Counted from the stretch's first letter, positions 11,090-23,216 are shown. The stretch: DNA of 64,000 bases from Prosapia bicincta (GCA_036971475.1 JBAIZL010000006.1:2686001-2750000), one strand, 5' to 3'. Numbers and translations are program-made. Notes: generated by a model from the letters alone, not told the origin.

Positions 11090-11165
11090 CTAAGGGTTTA
11101 CTTGCTGACGCATTTTGAAACAATTCTTCCTTTTACGAAGCAAACCCTATACTCAAACTTTAGTT
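11090..11165. repeat. PLE-B end fragment
   Basis: The ttacttgctgacgcattttg and ccttttacgaagcaaaccct blocks match the minus-strand PLE-B 3' end at 28.6 and 29.5 kb. No coding part is attached. Confidence 0.6.
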
Positions 11166-11357
11166 GTTAAGTATTGAAATATATATTTATCACCAAATTC
11201 CTTTATAAGGTTGTGTTATTGTTTTATTTTTACTATTTATATCTGTAACTTCAGTTTATTAAATTAAATTCATTTATAATATTTGTATCTGAGAATTTGA
11301 ATCATTAACATACTTATAAATAATATTCGAGCTGGCTTGTGAGTGAAAGTTATAACT

Positions 11358-11551
11358 AAAGAATAAAAATATGGTACAACTCACAAATATACAATTTTTT
11401 ATTTCAAACGCGTTTCAACGACTAATTTGTCTTCATCCTGTCGATGAAATTTGTGTGTTTTCACTGAGGATGACGACAAATTAGTCGTTGAAACGCGTTT
11501 GAAATAAAAAATTGTATATTTGTGAGTTGTACCATATTTTTATTCTTTAAT
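11358..11551. repeat. Foldback carrying a hammerhead-like core
   Basis: Arms of about 85 bp are inverted around 11440-11460. The right arm holds the complete motif at 11459-11504; the left arm holds a decayed inverse copy in which the CTGAGGA region has changed to CAGGA. Confidence 0.85.
11459..11504 (+). ncRNA. Minimalist hammerhead-like ribozyme motif
   Basis: In order: stem I TTTCA (11459-11463), core CTGAGGA (11464-11470), one extra T, stem II GACGAC/GTCGTT closing a 6-nt loop, GAA (11490-11492), palindromic stem III ACGCGT (11493-11498), H17 = T, and stem I partner TGAAA (11500-11504). This is the type reported from PLE flanking repeats, where the palindromic stem III suggests dimer function. 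The extra base between A9 and stem II differs from the canonical core, so activity is unproven. Confidence 0.65.
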
Positions 11552-12338
11552 TAACATACTTATTTATCTATTTCAAATAATAGATTTCATTTACAAAGTC
11601 CTGAAGAAGCAAAATGTTTAAAGCTTTTTGCTGGCTACACCCAAAATGATCTATTGATTTTTTATGTCAAGTAATGTTTACAAAATGCAATTTTAAAATA
11701 ACTGCATCATAACTCAGATTGCATTCTATTTAGAAAAAGTTTTTCTTAAGAATAAATTATATGTATTATTAAAAAATATATATGAAACAAATTATGTCAT
11801 ATATTTTGATTGGTCAAATATGAACTTCAGATACCATACATTGAAAATAAACACGATGCGATAAGTAGTATCTACTTAGTAGATAAAATGGGTTCAAAGA
11901 ATAGAGTCGTTAAAAATAGTAAAGCACTTTTTAAATCAACAAAAAAAATTGTAATCAATAATTATTTTATTACAGACGTTTTTTTAAATGACTGATTTGT
12001 ATCACATCTTTTAAAAGTTCAAAATTACTCTTCATTTTAAAACTCATAATTTAAATAATAGTTTACAACTTTAAAACCATATTTTCTAAATTTTATTACA
12101 AATGAAGAAAAATAAAGCTAATTTACTTAAGATGTGAAATAACAACTTTTATTTAAAATAGTGAAGCTTAATGAACATTGAAATATGATGACTGATTAAC
12201 TACAGCTAGCCATATATATTCGAGTACATTTTTATGTGTTTCCTAACATTACAATATCTTCCTCTATTGACACATTTCCAAATAACTCCATTTTCCAAAC
12301 ATAAATAGTGCTAAACGGTAAAATTTAAAACTGTTCAC
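11552..12338. other. AT-rich DNA without recognised features
   Basis: A 61-codon frame at 11810-11995 has no domain and is not called. Confidence 0.55.
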
Positions 12339-12507
12339 TCTAAAACTCACTACATATTAGTTTATTAAAACAAACACAATAGTTTATTAAAACAGACTAG
12401 TTTCGACGACGATGTCACCTTGTCAAGGCAACATTGTCATTGAAACTAGTCTGTTTGTTTTAATAAACTAGTGTGTTTTAATAAAGTAATGTGTAGTGAG
12501 AGTTAGA
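12339..12507. repeat. Foldback with hammerhead-like cores on both arms
   Basis: Inverted arms contain 'tagtttattaaaaca' blocks around a centre at about 12424. Each arm ends in GAA followed by palindromic ACTAGT and a C. The minus-strand arm keeps the core variant TTGACAA and a short GAC/GTC stem II; the plus arm is more decayed (TTGTCAA). Confidence 0.65.
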
Positions 12508-13240
12508 GTTAACTGTTTTAATTTTTACCGTTGTGAAATGTTCTCACTAGATAAGTTCTAATTAACTTAATTAAATAATATTGTTCGCCCAATTTATGAA
12601 TTCATCTCTACATACTGTTAGCCACACCCCTTACCACTTGCAGACCTTGCCTCTTATTGATAAATAGCTTGATTCTTCGTGTTTAGCGAATTAATAATTT
12701 TCAACTTTTAAAAATAATTATCCAACTGTAAGTATATAAAGATGAGCTCAAGATTTGAGCAAACAGTATTATTAAAGATTTGAAAATGGAGTCATTTCAA
12801 AATGCGTCAACAAAGGAAAATTTTGCAATTTTTACAAAATTCAGAAAAATGTACTGGAATATTCCAATATAAATATAACATTCATAAATAATAAACAGAA
12901 GTGAACATGAGCATATTAAGAGTTACCGCTATCCATCTTCTAATGCACTAGTTGGTTGTTGTAAATAAAAAGCAGCGAAAACAGTTCATTTGGGTAATGT
13001 ATAAACAATTTTCTGGACCATTATTCTGTAACCATGTGTGGTCTTGGGGGATATTTTAGGTTCTCTTAGCCTCCAAAATGTTCTTCAATTCAAAAAATAA
13101 AACTTACTAAAGTATAAAATAATCTAGTTTACTTTAAAAGTGAAATGGTTAAAAATCATTTGTTGCTTAACAACATATTTTCATAAAGTTTATATATATA
13201 TATATATTTAGGTTAGTTTTGGTTGGTAAAGATTATTTAG
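12508..13240. other. AT-rich DNA without recognised features
   Basis: Nothing was recognised beyond a short TA run near 13193-13206. Confidence 0.5.
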
Positions 13241-13697
<457 letters not shown>

Positions 13698-14122
13698 ATA
13701 TGAAATTGAGTTATCAGATTTTAAAATGATACAAATCATATGATTATTCTTGTGCCCACTTAAAGAGTAATATGACGGTAGCAGATCTGCTAATACAAAT
13801 TGGTGCTTGAAAGTGGCTATTGGTGGTTTTACAGCCAAAACCAAAACTAATCTTCCAAAGAATAGTTTTGGTAGATGCTGTGGTACTAGTAACTAACTAT
13901 AATATATTTTATACTTAGTTTCATAATATTGATGAAGTTTGTATATAATCTTACACCTTTATCATTCAATAACGCAATAATTTGTTTTTGCAGAGTCAAA
14001 GCAATGAATTACAAATCAAAATTCCTAATTGAAAATTTTGCTGTAAGTACATATACTAAAATAATCTTAATATACTACAGTCATTAATGTAAAGAATATA
14101 TTTTATAAATTACCCTTATTAA

Positions 14123-14279
14123 CACGTTGACTGCTAAAATGCATGCAAATGCTAATATTTTTTTTCTAATTTTCTTACCAAAATGTGTGAAATGAAGATA
14201 AAATATCGATACAAGCCATAAAAACCCCGTGGTAACCAATTTAAAATCGTGGTAGGGATCCCTACCATGCGGCCTAAGT

Positions 14280-14334
<55 letters not shown>

Positions 14335-15098
14335 CCCTACAAATCCACCCCAAACCCTTGATTAGTTGTGATTAATTACTGTGGTAGTCATCAAAATACT
14401 TTGGGGCGCATAGTCCTGGGTGTCTTTCACATTCCTCACACTGCCATACAAAATGTATAAGAATACAATGCTAATGACAAACACGGCACCATTTTGCTAC
14501 AGTACCTTTTCCGTCGCGCCTTTTCTCAGTTTTTTTTTGAAGGTATGTGCAGGACACATCTGCCCTTCAATGGTCTTCCCGGAGCAGGTAGGGCGGAAAG
14601 CAGAGAATCAACCACTGACAGATGAAAGTCCTACATTTTCATTCTTTTCCCGTTGGTTGAAACTTGCACTTCGTTGAAAAGGTAGTGAGCGTTGATAAGT
14701 ATGTGTGGAGCATAGTTAGTATACCAACATAATGTTTTACGCTCAGATGGATAGTACCTCATCATTTGGTCACTACGATCAACGCCTTTCATAAAGTGGT
14801 TCTAGGTGACTATAGGAAATGGTTTTTCCCTTTCAAGTTGCCCAATCTTGATTGAAGTGGCCATATCATTAGTATACCAAAACTATATCTCAAACAACAA
14901 AACAAAAAAAAACACTGGAGACAAAAACGAATACGTGTAAAATGACACTAAGATATTTCCCAAGGAACGACAAAGACAAAATTCACGTCTACCACGAGCT
15001 AGAAGCACACTGAGCCAATGAATCACCAATGGACAGATGGTAGGGATCCCTACCATGCGCTACCATGGATGGGATCCCTACCACCCACAGTCAACGTG
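14123..15098. mobile_element. piggyBac-like transposon, internally deleted
   Basis: The element is flanked on both sides by TTAA (14119-14122 and 15099-15102). Its ends, CACGTTGACTG and CAGTCAACGTG, are inverted. TTAA duplication with such ends is diagnostic of piggyBac. Subterminal copies of the palindrome ggtagggatccctacc lie near 14251-14267 and around 15040-15085, possible transposase-binding sites. An AT microsatellite occupies about 14284-14331. Confidence 0.85.
14443..14575 (-). pseudogene. piggyBac transposase C-terminal remnant
   Basis: The minus strand encodes a Cys/Lys/Arg-rich peptide containing GRCVLHIPSKK and, after one stop, ARRKRYCSK. This resembles the cysteine-rich C-terminal domain of piggyBac transposases, which binds the ends. 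The catalytic DDD core is gone. Assignment leans on the element ends; the protein similarity alone is weak. Confidence 0.45.
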
Positions 15099-15102
15099 TT
15101 AA

Positions 15103-16735
15103 TGTTTGTTTCTGTATAGACTTAAGAAGACTTATGTATGCCTGTGCTGTTGCTATATACATGTGTGTGTTTGTTCTTGTACTATTAAAGTACTTCATCA
15201 AATTTTCTGTTTAGACCTATCAATAGGGTTTCATCTGCAGCTTTTCTGCTTTCTCCTTATAACATTAAACTTCTCTTCTTTGTTTTACGGAGCATGGTTA
15301 GTTATTCTGTATACAGATACATTACCACCAGTGGTGTAAATAGCATCCTCACAAATCCTAAGGGTTAATCATTTATAAACGAAATCATGACTGTATTTCT
15401 GGTATACTAAAATCTCTTTCTATTTAATTAAGGACCAGATAATTTAGTTCAATATAAACTAATCAAGATTTTATAAAAAAATTTAATCGAAAATTCAATA
15501 TTAAGACCATACTGTATTTTAAAAATGTTTCACACATGAGAAACTAGTTAGTTGGTGTGTGACTTTAAAGGTACCCTTCGTTGAAGTAATAACGAAGTAG
15601 CAAATCATGTTGCTATAATACTTGCTAGTGCTGACTCAGATGAGTATGTAGCCTTTATACGAAAGGAAAATGGACTGAAATTTTACTCTTAGAACATTTT
15701 TTATTACTAGAAAATTGTTTATCGCTAGTGGTGTCCCCAATGTATTGAATTTTTTAATCTTTCTTCCTTTGCACGTAACAGAATCACATGCTGTGACAAT
15801 ATTTTTAAAACAAAAGATTATGAAATTCAATTACATCTGCAAGGCTCAACAGTTTGGCTATTCTAAGCATAGAAAATGATCAAATTATTGCTTGGATTTA
15901 TAATGGAATCATAAATCTTTTATGTGCTATGAAAACACAAAGTTACAAATTTTCAGGTTTTATATTAAATTTTGTTAAAATTGAGCAAATAGTTTATAAT
16001 TATATGTACTACAAAAAGATTACAAAAATAAAATTTTACTGATCTTCCCTGTTAGTTGGATTAAATAATAAAATTATATAAGTTATTTCATTTGAATGAG
16101 GATTGCATTTGGTTATGAGAACACAGAGTCTTATTTCAAGATTTTTTATAAAAAATGATTTTTTTAAATCTCATATAACTAAGTTCATGTTTATAAAACA
16201 AAAAAATAATTTTAGTGCTGTACAGATCATCTGTGAGATAACATAAAGTTTAGTATTAGGCAAAAACACATTTTCTGCATTAATTTAGCTATCTATATAC
16301 TTCAAGTAAAATGGATCAGCCATTGCCAAATGTTTTAAAACTACTTTGGTTTGAACATGTTTTATTCTTCAAATTGTAGAACCTTTGTGGAAGCTAGCCT
16401 CCAAGATTCCTCTGAAGCCACGTATGAATAGAACCATACTACACAAAACATATACATTAATTCAGACCACAAAACGTAAGAGCCTAACGCCTACAGTTTC
16501 AATGTTCCTTTTCAAGGACCAGAGAAAAGCGTATTGTTTAAAATGATAACACACTTCTCTCTGATGCTAGAAAAGGAGGAGTGGTCTAAGATGTTCAAAG
16601 ATGCTGATTTTTAAACTTGTGAGTGTGACAATAGTTCTATGTGGTCTGTGTTAGTGTGTGGTCTGTGTTCTTTTAAACATTTTATAGGTCTATGCTATAG
16701 TTACATAAAGTTGTGTCAGTAGTGTATTAAAAACT
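15103..16735. other. Unassigned AT-rich DNA
   Basis: Short open frames at 15106-15339, 15636-15830 and 15854-16042 have no domains and are not called. Confidence 0.5.
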
Positions 16736-17107
16736 TCCATCGAGGGTGGTTTGGTATCTGAGAGGGTTTTTAAAATCCAAGGGGTGCGGAGATCTCGGTG
16801 TTATCCTGTAACTCATGGCAAAATTTTTAAAATGAATCATGTTTATGACCCGCCACTTAAAGTTAATCACTTTAAGAAAAACGTTTCACAAAAGGGGCAA
16901 GTTATGCAATGTAGTTATTTCGTCCCATTTGGCTTAAAATAAGTGATAACATATGATTTCACAAAACAGCTGATTTTATACCATAGGTAGAATAGCTGTT
17001 TTAATGCATACGTTATGTTACTTTATTTATATTAATTGTAATTATATAATAAAAAGTAACCAAAATAAATTTTTTGTGTTGACTTAAGTAGGAATTGACT
17101 TTAAAAA
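16736..17107 (+). repeat. Repeat family E, copy 1
   Basis: About 370 bp is shared with an inverted copy at 61038-61262. Landmarks include ggggcaagttatgcaatg, cagctgattttatacc and tgacttaagtaggaattgac. A weaker relative may lie at about 43860-43990. No coding potential; the element type is unknown. Confidence 0.65.
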
Positions 17108-18021
17108 ATTTTTGTTCATATTACTTGTTTATATATAAGTAAGTCTTGGAAGGAAGATTCACGAAAACAATAACATAAAGCCCTCAGTCCAGTTTTTAAC
17201 TCGCAAATCAACTGATCGCCACACTCTCGAGGTGACTAAATCGTCCTCTAGTTCAAGTTGAGAAATGGTCAGGCGTAACGGCGGCTTCATCGTCCTCGGC
17301 TGCAAGTTTTTTAAGAGTGACAATTTGTTGGTTCACTGCCAACAAAGGTCCGCCTTTTTGCAATGATCAGGATTTTTAAACTTGGGACCTATTAAACGGA
17401 AACACATGTAAGCTAGTGACAACAAATGAAATTATATTATCGGGAATTAAAAAAAAAACATTTTATAATTACAGAAAATTATTATTTATTAATTAAGCTT
17501 ATGTTACAGTGCAACTTAACTTTAGAACCAAGTTATAAATGAAAACCCGGCTTTTTGTATGGTTCCGCACAAATATTTTTTTTTGTGGTTATAAAGTGAT
17601 TGACCAGTATGATTGCTATAGTCTACGAGAAGTAGGAAGGATCGTGACTATAGTAAAATGAAGATAGGGTCGTAAAACTCGATTGTACAAAATATAGGGG
17701 AAATAATATGGTCGCATGCGTTCATGGTCGCTTTCCTGACGTAACCTTATTGCTTTATATAGTCTCAAAGAAAAATCCATTCGTCGACAAACAGGAAGGC
17801 GAGGCGCATCGTCTGAGGATGTGTAGTGGGTGGCACTAAAAACTAGCACAAGGAAATATGCGTTCATGAAGAAACAATAGCAATTGACGATGGTAAGTGG
17901 TAAATTTAATTAGCGAAAAAAGCGTAACAACAAATCGGATTCCCGTTGTCACCCAGGCCATCTACCCCTGAACTATTTGTTAATAACGTCTGCATGTTTC
18001 GCCTCATCTTTGATTCAGCCC
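17108..18021. other. Unassigned DNA, slightly richer in GC
   Basis: The stretches 17180-17380 and 17620-17880 are less AT-rich than their surroundings and may belong to the MULE remnant that follows. No ends or domains were found. Confidence 0.4.
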
Positions 18022-18250
18022 CTGAATGAAACCCTAAACAATGTCGACTTTGAATTCACTACAATATCAGCAATCCAATAGGGTTTTCCTGAAGCAGAAA
18101 TCGATGGCTGATACTTCCACTTTAAGAAATGTGTGTGGCGGAAAGTCCAAGAGCCTGGCTTGAAGAGATTCGACTTTCAACCAAGATCTGGGCTTCCCTA
18201 GCCTTAAAGAAGCAAGAAGATGTCGGAGAAGGGGTTCTTTAGATTAATTC
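18022..18250 (+). pseudogene. MULE transposase relic
   Basis: One frame, with a few stops, reads LNETLNNVDFEFTTISAIQ, then GFPEAEIDG, then YFHFKKCVWRKVQEPGLKRF. MULE-type transposases have a catalytic Asp in a TDFE segment, followed by a G-C-F/Y-FHFKQ-WRK segment. The order, spacing and the FHFKK..WRKVQ block fit that family. Stops after AIQ and after IDG show it is dead. No terminal repeats were found. Confidence 0.6.
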
Positions 18251-18261
18251 GCAAGCCTTTC

Positions 18262-18600
18262 AAAATGTGAAACTTGAAATTTTTAAAAATTCTTTCTGCT
18301 AGCTTACAATCTCCTGATATAGCTTATATCTTGTACAAATTTCCCATTGTTAATAAAATACTTGTTTATTCATCCATTTCAAGTTCAAATACAATTTTTC
18401 TAACCTATAGTGGATGGCAATTGATGTTAATCCAGTTTTTACAAATATTTATTCAATAATTAAATTATAAAACTTTGGGTGTCTAGCCGGATTCGAACTG
18501 AGAATCATCCTATTCGAAGCCTACAGGGCTTTGAACTGCGTCAATTTTCCAATACCTAGAAGTTTACTTCTCAAAGATGTATATAAATTCTCCCCCTCTT
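18262..18600 (-). mobile_element. tRNA-headed SINE, copy 1
   Basis: On the minus strand a tRNA-like head carries an RNA polymerase III B box, agttcgaatcc (about 18485-18496). The body is shared with copies at 18712-19035 and 61316-61440 (ttaataaaatacttgtttat region). The A box is less clear in this copy. Confidence 0.6.
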
Positions 18601-18711
18601 GATCTGGTTGTAGTCGAAACCTCCATTGTACAACCTTTAACTTTTGCCATTCAATAGTGCTCTAGGGTTAAAAATGATTGAAAAGGATAAAATAAACAAA
18701 CTAATTGGAAA

Positions 18712-19035
18712 TAAACAAAAAATGAAATAAAATGTTTCCGTATTAGCTTACACTCCCATATATATTTTGTAAAAGTTTTCAATCATTAATAAAATACGTT
18801 TTTATTGATCCAAACAAGTTCAAATACATTTTTAAAACCCATAATGGATGACAATTGGTGTAAATACAGTTTTTTTTTAAATACTTACTCATAACTTAAA
18901 TTTTAAAAAAGGTGAAGTCTAGGTCGGATTCGAACTGAATAGCTAGATATTTGAAATCAACCACCTTGTCACCGAGCCAGCTCTTCCATAGCTAAAAACC
19001 TGTTACTTTAAGATGTGTATGAATTATAAAAAAGT
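18712..19035 (-). mobile_element. tRNA-headed SINE, copy 2
   Basis: The same family lies about 110 bp from copy 1 in the same orientation. The head has a plausible A box tggctcggtgacaagg (about 18965-18981, minus strand) and the B box agttcgaatcc (about 18924-18935), followed by the conserved body. It is not an intact tRNA gene, because no cloverleaf with a paired acceptor stem could be drawn. Confidence 0.65.
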
Positions 19036-19713
19036 TTTTTTTGCAATAATGAAGCATTATAAGAGGTGGATAAAATGAGAAATTATAGACCACCACCAGA
19101 TTCATAAATTAGACATTAGAAATTTTAAAAAAGGAAAGTGAATAAATAGTGACAAATAAAAGTAGTGTATAAGAAACAAACACAATATACTGTAGGCCAA
19201 TAGAAAGGAAAATTTCAAGGAAATTCGCTTAGTTTCCCAAGGACCCAAAACTTGATCTTGTACACATCTTTCGCACAAGATCCATGCCGTACGTAAATTA
19301 CGTGTATTCGTGTAATGTACACGACCATCCTTCAGTATTGGGGCAAACATTAAGAGATTTGGAAACCCGGCGAGCTCTGAGAGAGCAGGGACCGAGTTTA
19401 AGGTCTATTCACACACATCAGATCCGGCGCGTCACAGGTCAGTCACATCAGTCACGTCACAGTCAACACATTTATTCTATAATGGATTTCCTGTTGCGCT
19501 ATCTACACTCATCCGGCGCAGGTCCGTCAGTCGCTCTGCCGGCGTCCGTCAGTCCTTTTCAGATTTCTTCCCACCGATATTTTTCGATTGTTCGGACGCC
19601 TGACGGTCGTATGACGGATGTGTTTGCTATTTTAAAAGGATTGCGTTTTTATATAAAAGTTGTATTTCTGTGTAGAATTTATATTTTAAAGACTGTTTGT
19701 TACGATCATCAAG

Positions 19714-19815
19714 ATGAACGATGAAAAATTGATAGAATGTGTTCGCAAAAATATAGTTTTGTATGATATGTCTAACGCTAAGTACATGGACTCGTCTGTG
19801 AAGAATGAAATTTGA
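19714..19815 (+). pseudogene. MADF-domain accessory protein, N-terminal stub
   Basis: ATG at 19714 opens 33 codons containing LIECVRKNIVLYDMSN, which matches the start of a MADF DNA-binding domain. PIF/Harbinger elements encode such a Myb/MADF-like partner for nuclear import and end recognition of the transposase. The frame stops at the deletion junction, inside a 12-bp direct repeat. Confidence 0.7.
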
Positions 19816-19821
19816 AGAATG

Positions 19822-20063
19822 AAATGCACTTCCACTTTACCGAGTAAAATATGAAATGTTTCACTTGTCATCCTAAAATATTTAAAGAACTTAGTTTCAT
19901 CGTCCATTAGTCCCTTAAATAACGTGATGAACTCTCCCTGACTTTCCCTTTTCTTCCATAAATCATGAACCCATATCCTTCGCTTTTTTCTCTTATTTTC
20001 AATCTCTTCGTCATCTAAGGCTATCGCTATTGCAGCTAACTCTACTATAGTAAAATCAGCCAT
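19822..20063 (-). pseudogene. Harbinger transposase, N-terminal stub
   Basis: From the ATG at 20063 the minus strand encodes about 80 residues typical of the N-terminus of DDE_Tnp_4 (Harbinger/ALP1-like) transposases: KKRRIWVHDLWKKRESQGEF, then FKYFRMTSETFHILLGKVE. The DDE catalytic domain is deleted and the frame runs into unrelated sequence after about 19822. The host ALP1/HARBI1 family is the alternative, but the TIRs and TTA duplications settle it. Confidence 0.8.
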
Positions 20064-20264
20064 TGAGGTAATTATATATTATCCAATTTAATTCACTCAT
20101 GATAAAATAAGCTTGATTGTAAGATCACTGTATAAAGAGATTGACGACTGACTGAAGCCAACTAACGGACAGTTGACTGACGAATTCCGGACGCAACTTT
20201 GACTGAACTGAGACTGAACTGTGACGGAACTGTGACTCGACTGATGTGTGTGAATATACCTTTA

Positions 20265-20839
20265 AGCGGGAAACGAACTAAAAATCGTTTCAGAAGACTT
20301 AAAGAGTCCTCAGACCCATTCAAACGAACTTAACTCAATTCAGTGTCGTAAAAGCACGACAAAATCATTTATTCCTGTCCAGATGAGTCAACAAAATTAG
20401 GTAGATCGACTTGAATACTTAAATATGAGTATAAAAATAGATTTTATTAAATATTTTCTGTTCAGTAGCTTAAAAGTAAAAATTACGTGACTCACGCTGA
20501 AAATAAATCACGAGTAACTAATTTAGGACACTTAGTGTTTAAATTTACAATTAATTACCTTGATTAAGGTTTAGTGTTACAAGCCAGTTGTATACTTGTA
20601 TATTTAATTATAAATCAAGTACGTACAAGCAGACAGGATAAAAAATTATTTGTGGTTTAATGATGTTATTCTAAATTAATATTTTAAAATCTTAAAGCTC
20701 ATTGAATACAATTTATGGAGTTTCCAATAATAAGAAATAACTATTGTTGACGGTTTGATTCCAACGAGGATGAAAAATTATGATTTAATCAATTGCAATC
20801 AAACTGAAATAAATCAAAGTTATCATTATTTTCATTATT
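20265..20839. other. AT-rich DNA without recognised features
   Basis: No feature was recognised beyond AT-rich sequence. Confidence 0.5.
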
Positions 20840-21420
20840 GGAAAACTAAAATTACTTAATATTAAATTACACAATATTTAAATTTACAATTTGAAAAGGG
20901 GTTTTAACAAAATCATTTTATAGTCAAAGCTCAAATTTATAAATAGTTTTCAGAATTTCAAAACTGTAATCGCTTAATATTAAATTGTACATTTGAATTT
21001 TAATTTGAATAAACGTTTAATTTTATTTAAAAAAATCATTTTTAAAGTAAAAATTCAAATTTATAATTACTTTTTAGCCTTGAAAAACTAAAATTACTTC
21101 ACATTAAATATGTTTATTTTTTAAAAAAATTATTTTTGAAATCAGTGTTGAAATTAATAACTAACTTTCAGAAATGAAAAAACTGAAATGACCTAATATC
21201 AAATTACACAATATTTATATTTGTATATGAAAAATCTTTAATTTTAACAAACATTTCATTTTTGTTCAAGTCAAAGTTAAAATGTAAAACTAGTTTTTGG
21301 ATTTACAAAGCTGAAATTACTTCCTATTAAATTATAGAATATTTAAATTTTAATTGAATAATGTTTATATTTAACAAAACGTTTCATTTTCGAAGTAAAT
21401 GTTAAAAAAAAATATATTAA
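20840..21420 (+). repeat. Diverged tandem array, five units of about 95-130 bp
   Basis: The block 'aaaactaaaattacttaatattaaatta' and variants recurs at about 20843, 20958, 21083, 21177 and 21307, each followed by an 'atttaa...aaaatcatttt...caaatttataa' section. The units differ considerably, so the array is old. Confidence 0.6.
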
Positions 21421-21540
21421 CGTTATAGCTCAGAATCTCTTTTTAGTTCAACTACGTTTTCATTTTCTACAAACAGCATCAGATTATACTTTTCAGCTTT
21501 AAAGTTCTACTTTAAAAATTTTCAACTAAACAAGTTTTTA

Positions 21541-21740
21541 AGAACCTAATACTAGTCTATAATATCGCCCATAGTGAGTAAAGCGTTAATACGACAGCAG
21601 GACGAACTGAAACTTTGAGTAACTGTTTGAGAAGCTCGCCTTGGAGGACAAGAAGGGGCAAGCAGTCAGAAGAAGGGCCAAGGGAACTCAGTACTCAGTT
21701 TGCCATCTCAGGACAAGGACGTGCACGGACACTGAGGTAA
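21541..21740 (+). promoter_or_regulatory. Possible promoter / noncoding first exon
   Basis: This patch is clearly less AT-rich than its surroundings. It contains two arthropod-type initiator-like TCAGT motifs (actcagtactcagtttgcc, about 21688-21706), followed by a strong donor GAG|gtaagt at 21736. It could be a 5' exon of a gene whose coding part lies downstream, but nothing ties it to the gene at 55 kb. Confidence 0.2.
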
Positions 21741-23007
21741 GTGCGCTTTCTCGCAAGTGTTTGTACCATTATTCACACTTCGACGACACATGCGAAAGTC
21801 AGGGAGGTGCTTTCTATTCAATGTTATTGTCTCTAAATAGTCTTATGGGATAAATTCTTATTTAAACTACGGCAACCTTGAAGTGATTAATAATGTCTGT
21901 TTACTTACCCAAACAATAATAAAGTTTGTGGTTTTATTTTACGTGAAATAGGTTTCGTGTAATTGTTTTATTGGGGTGATATTTCATTTTCTTTTCCTTC
22001 TGTTTTAATTGAATACAACTAAACTATCGGTTATACAACTGAACTAGTTTTATAACTTGAAAATATAGTTTATAAATAGAAAATAAATACAAATCTACAT
22101 GATGAAAAATATAATGTAGTTTAGAATAATTAATTATGAGTGATTATCAGTAATTTTGACGGATTATCTGTAATTTTAGTTATTACTTAAATCAAATAAA
22201 AGAGTGAACAAATATTTTATTTATAAAATATGATTTAGATCACTTATACAGATTTTTTTATAACTTAAGGCAAAGAGAATATAGTATAGGCCTTTTGCCT
22301 GTTGGTTAGGGATGTAGAAAGAATTCGGTTCAGCTAAAATTTAGGCATCTCCTGTGGCGTCATGAATGAAAATAAAATTTAAATTATATGTTTCCATGAG
22401 TTAAAAAAAGGAGACCAAACTCCAAATGGAATGGGGCATTAAAGTTTTGCAGGGATCTGGAAAGGGCTTAATAGTAGTAAGGTGGGGTATGAATATTTAC
22501 GAAGTTCTGGGAGGGGGGTCTTTCTTGGTAGTGAGTGGTGGAGCAGAAGAGTGAAATAATTGAAGGTTTATTCCTGAGATCAAATATAGGAGTGGGTGTT
22601 CATCGAGACTAGCTCATCGTGGTTGGCATGGGCAGGAGGCATCCGGAGGACAGAAAGCGAACTAATGTCTTTCATAGTGGAAACTCAGTAAAACTTGACA
22701 GAAATCTCGGAGGGAGGTCTTAGGAGTATGTTTGGCACTTGAATACTACTGGGTGATGGGGAAATAAGTAACTTTTAATAATTGTAGGTTAGTTTTAAAG
22801 TAAAATAGAGTTGAACCACCTAAATTTGCTCGGTCTATAGATGATTTAAATTGCTTCTTCGTGTAAATGGTCAAGGGGAATTGAACTAGGGTCACAACTC
22901 TATGACTCAGAGTATTCACATAGGCTAATATCATGACTGGATTGGGCCGAAAAAACAATACAAAATCAAACTGAAAAAATAACTGGTTTCATAAATAACA
23001 AACTTTA
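21741..23007. other. Unassigned DNA
   Basis: 22300-22740 is rich in G on the plus strand but has no ORF or element ends that I recognise. Confidence 0.45.
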
Positions 23008-23216
23008 TAATAAATACACAAAAACCTCTTAACCACAAACTTTCTTTATTTTACCCTTATGTACATTTCAGTTACAAAGTAACCATCCTCAGAGGGATAA
23101 CATACAAAGACTGTCTTTGTATGTTATCCCTCTGAGGATGGTTACTTTGTAACTGAAATGTACATAAGGGTAAAATAAAGAAAGTTTGTGGTTAAGAAGT
23201 TTTTGTGTATTTATTA
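23008..23216. repeat. Foldback carrying hammerhead-like cores
   Basis: Arms of about 100 bp run from taaatacacaaaaacctctt to its inverse, with the centre near 23112. Both arms carry the motif, one on each strand. Confidence 0.88.
23125..23173 (+). ncRNA. Minimalist hammerhead-like ribozyme motif
   Basis: Core CTGAGGA (23132-23138), extra T, stem II GGTTAC/GTAACT with TTT loop, GAA (23155-23157), 8-nt palindromic stem III ATGTACAT (23158-23165), H17 = A. Stem I pairs ATCCCT just 5' of the core with AGGGTA just 3' of H17. The mirror copy lies at about 23055-23102 on the minus strand. Confidence 0.6.

Larger units (their letters stand above)
19401..20261. mobile_element. PIF/Harbinger transposon, deletion derivative
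   Basis: The 861-bp element has ends AGGTCTATTCACACACATCAG and its inverse (one mismatch) and is flanked by TTA on both sides (19398-19400 and 20262-20264), the 3-bp duplication typical of PIF/Harbinger. Subterminal GTCACGTCACAGTC-like blocks are also inverted. Inside, the N-terminus of each of the two Harbinger proteins remains, facing each other; both C-terminal parts are deleted. Confidence 0.9.

Noticed and set aside
18480..18990. tRNA genes
   Set aside because: B boxes are present but no acceptor or anticodon stems pair; the copies share a common downstream body, so they are SINEs.
19284..19724. 146-codon plus-strand ORF
   Set aside because: It runs across the Harbinger left end and flank; its text is TIR and subterminal repeat sequence.
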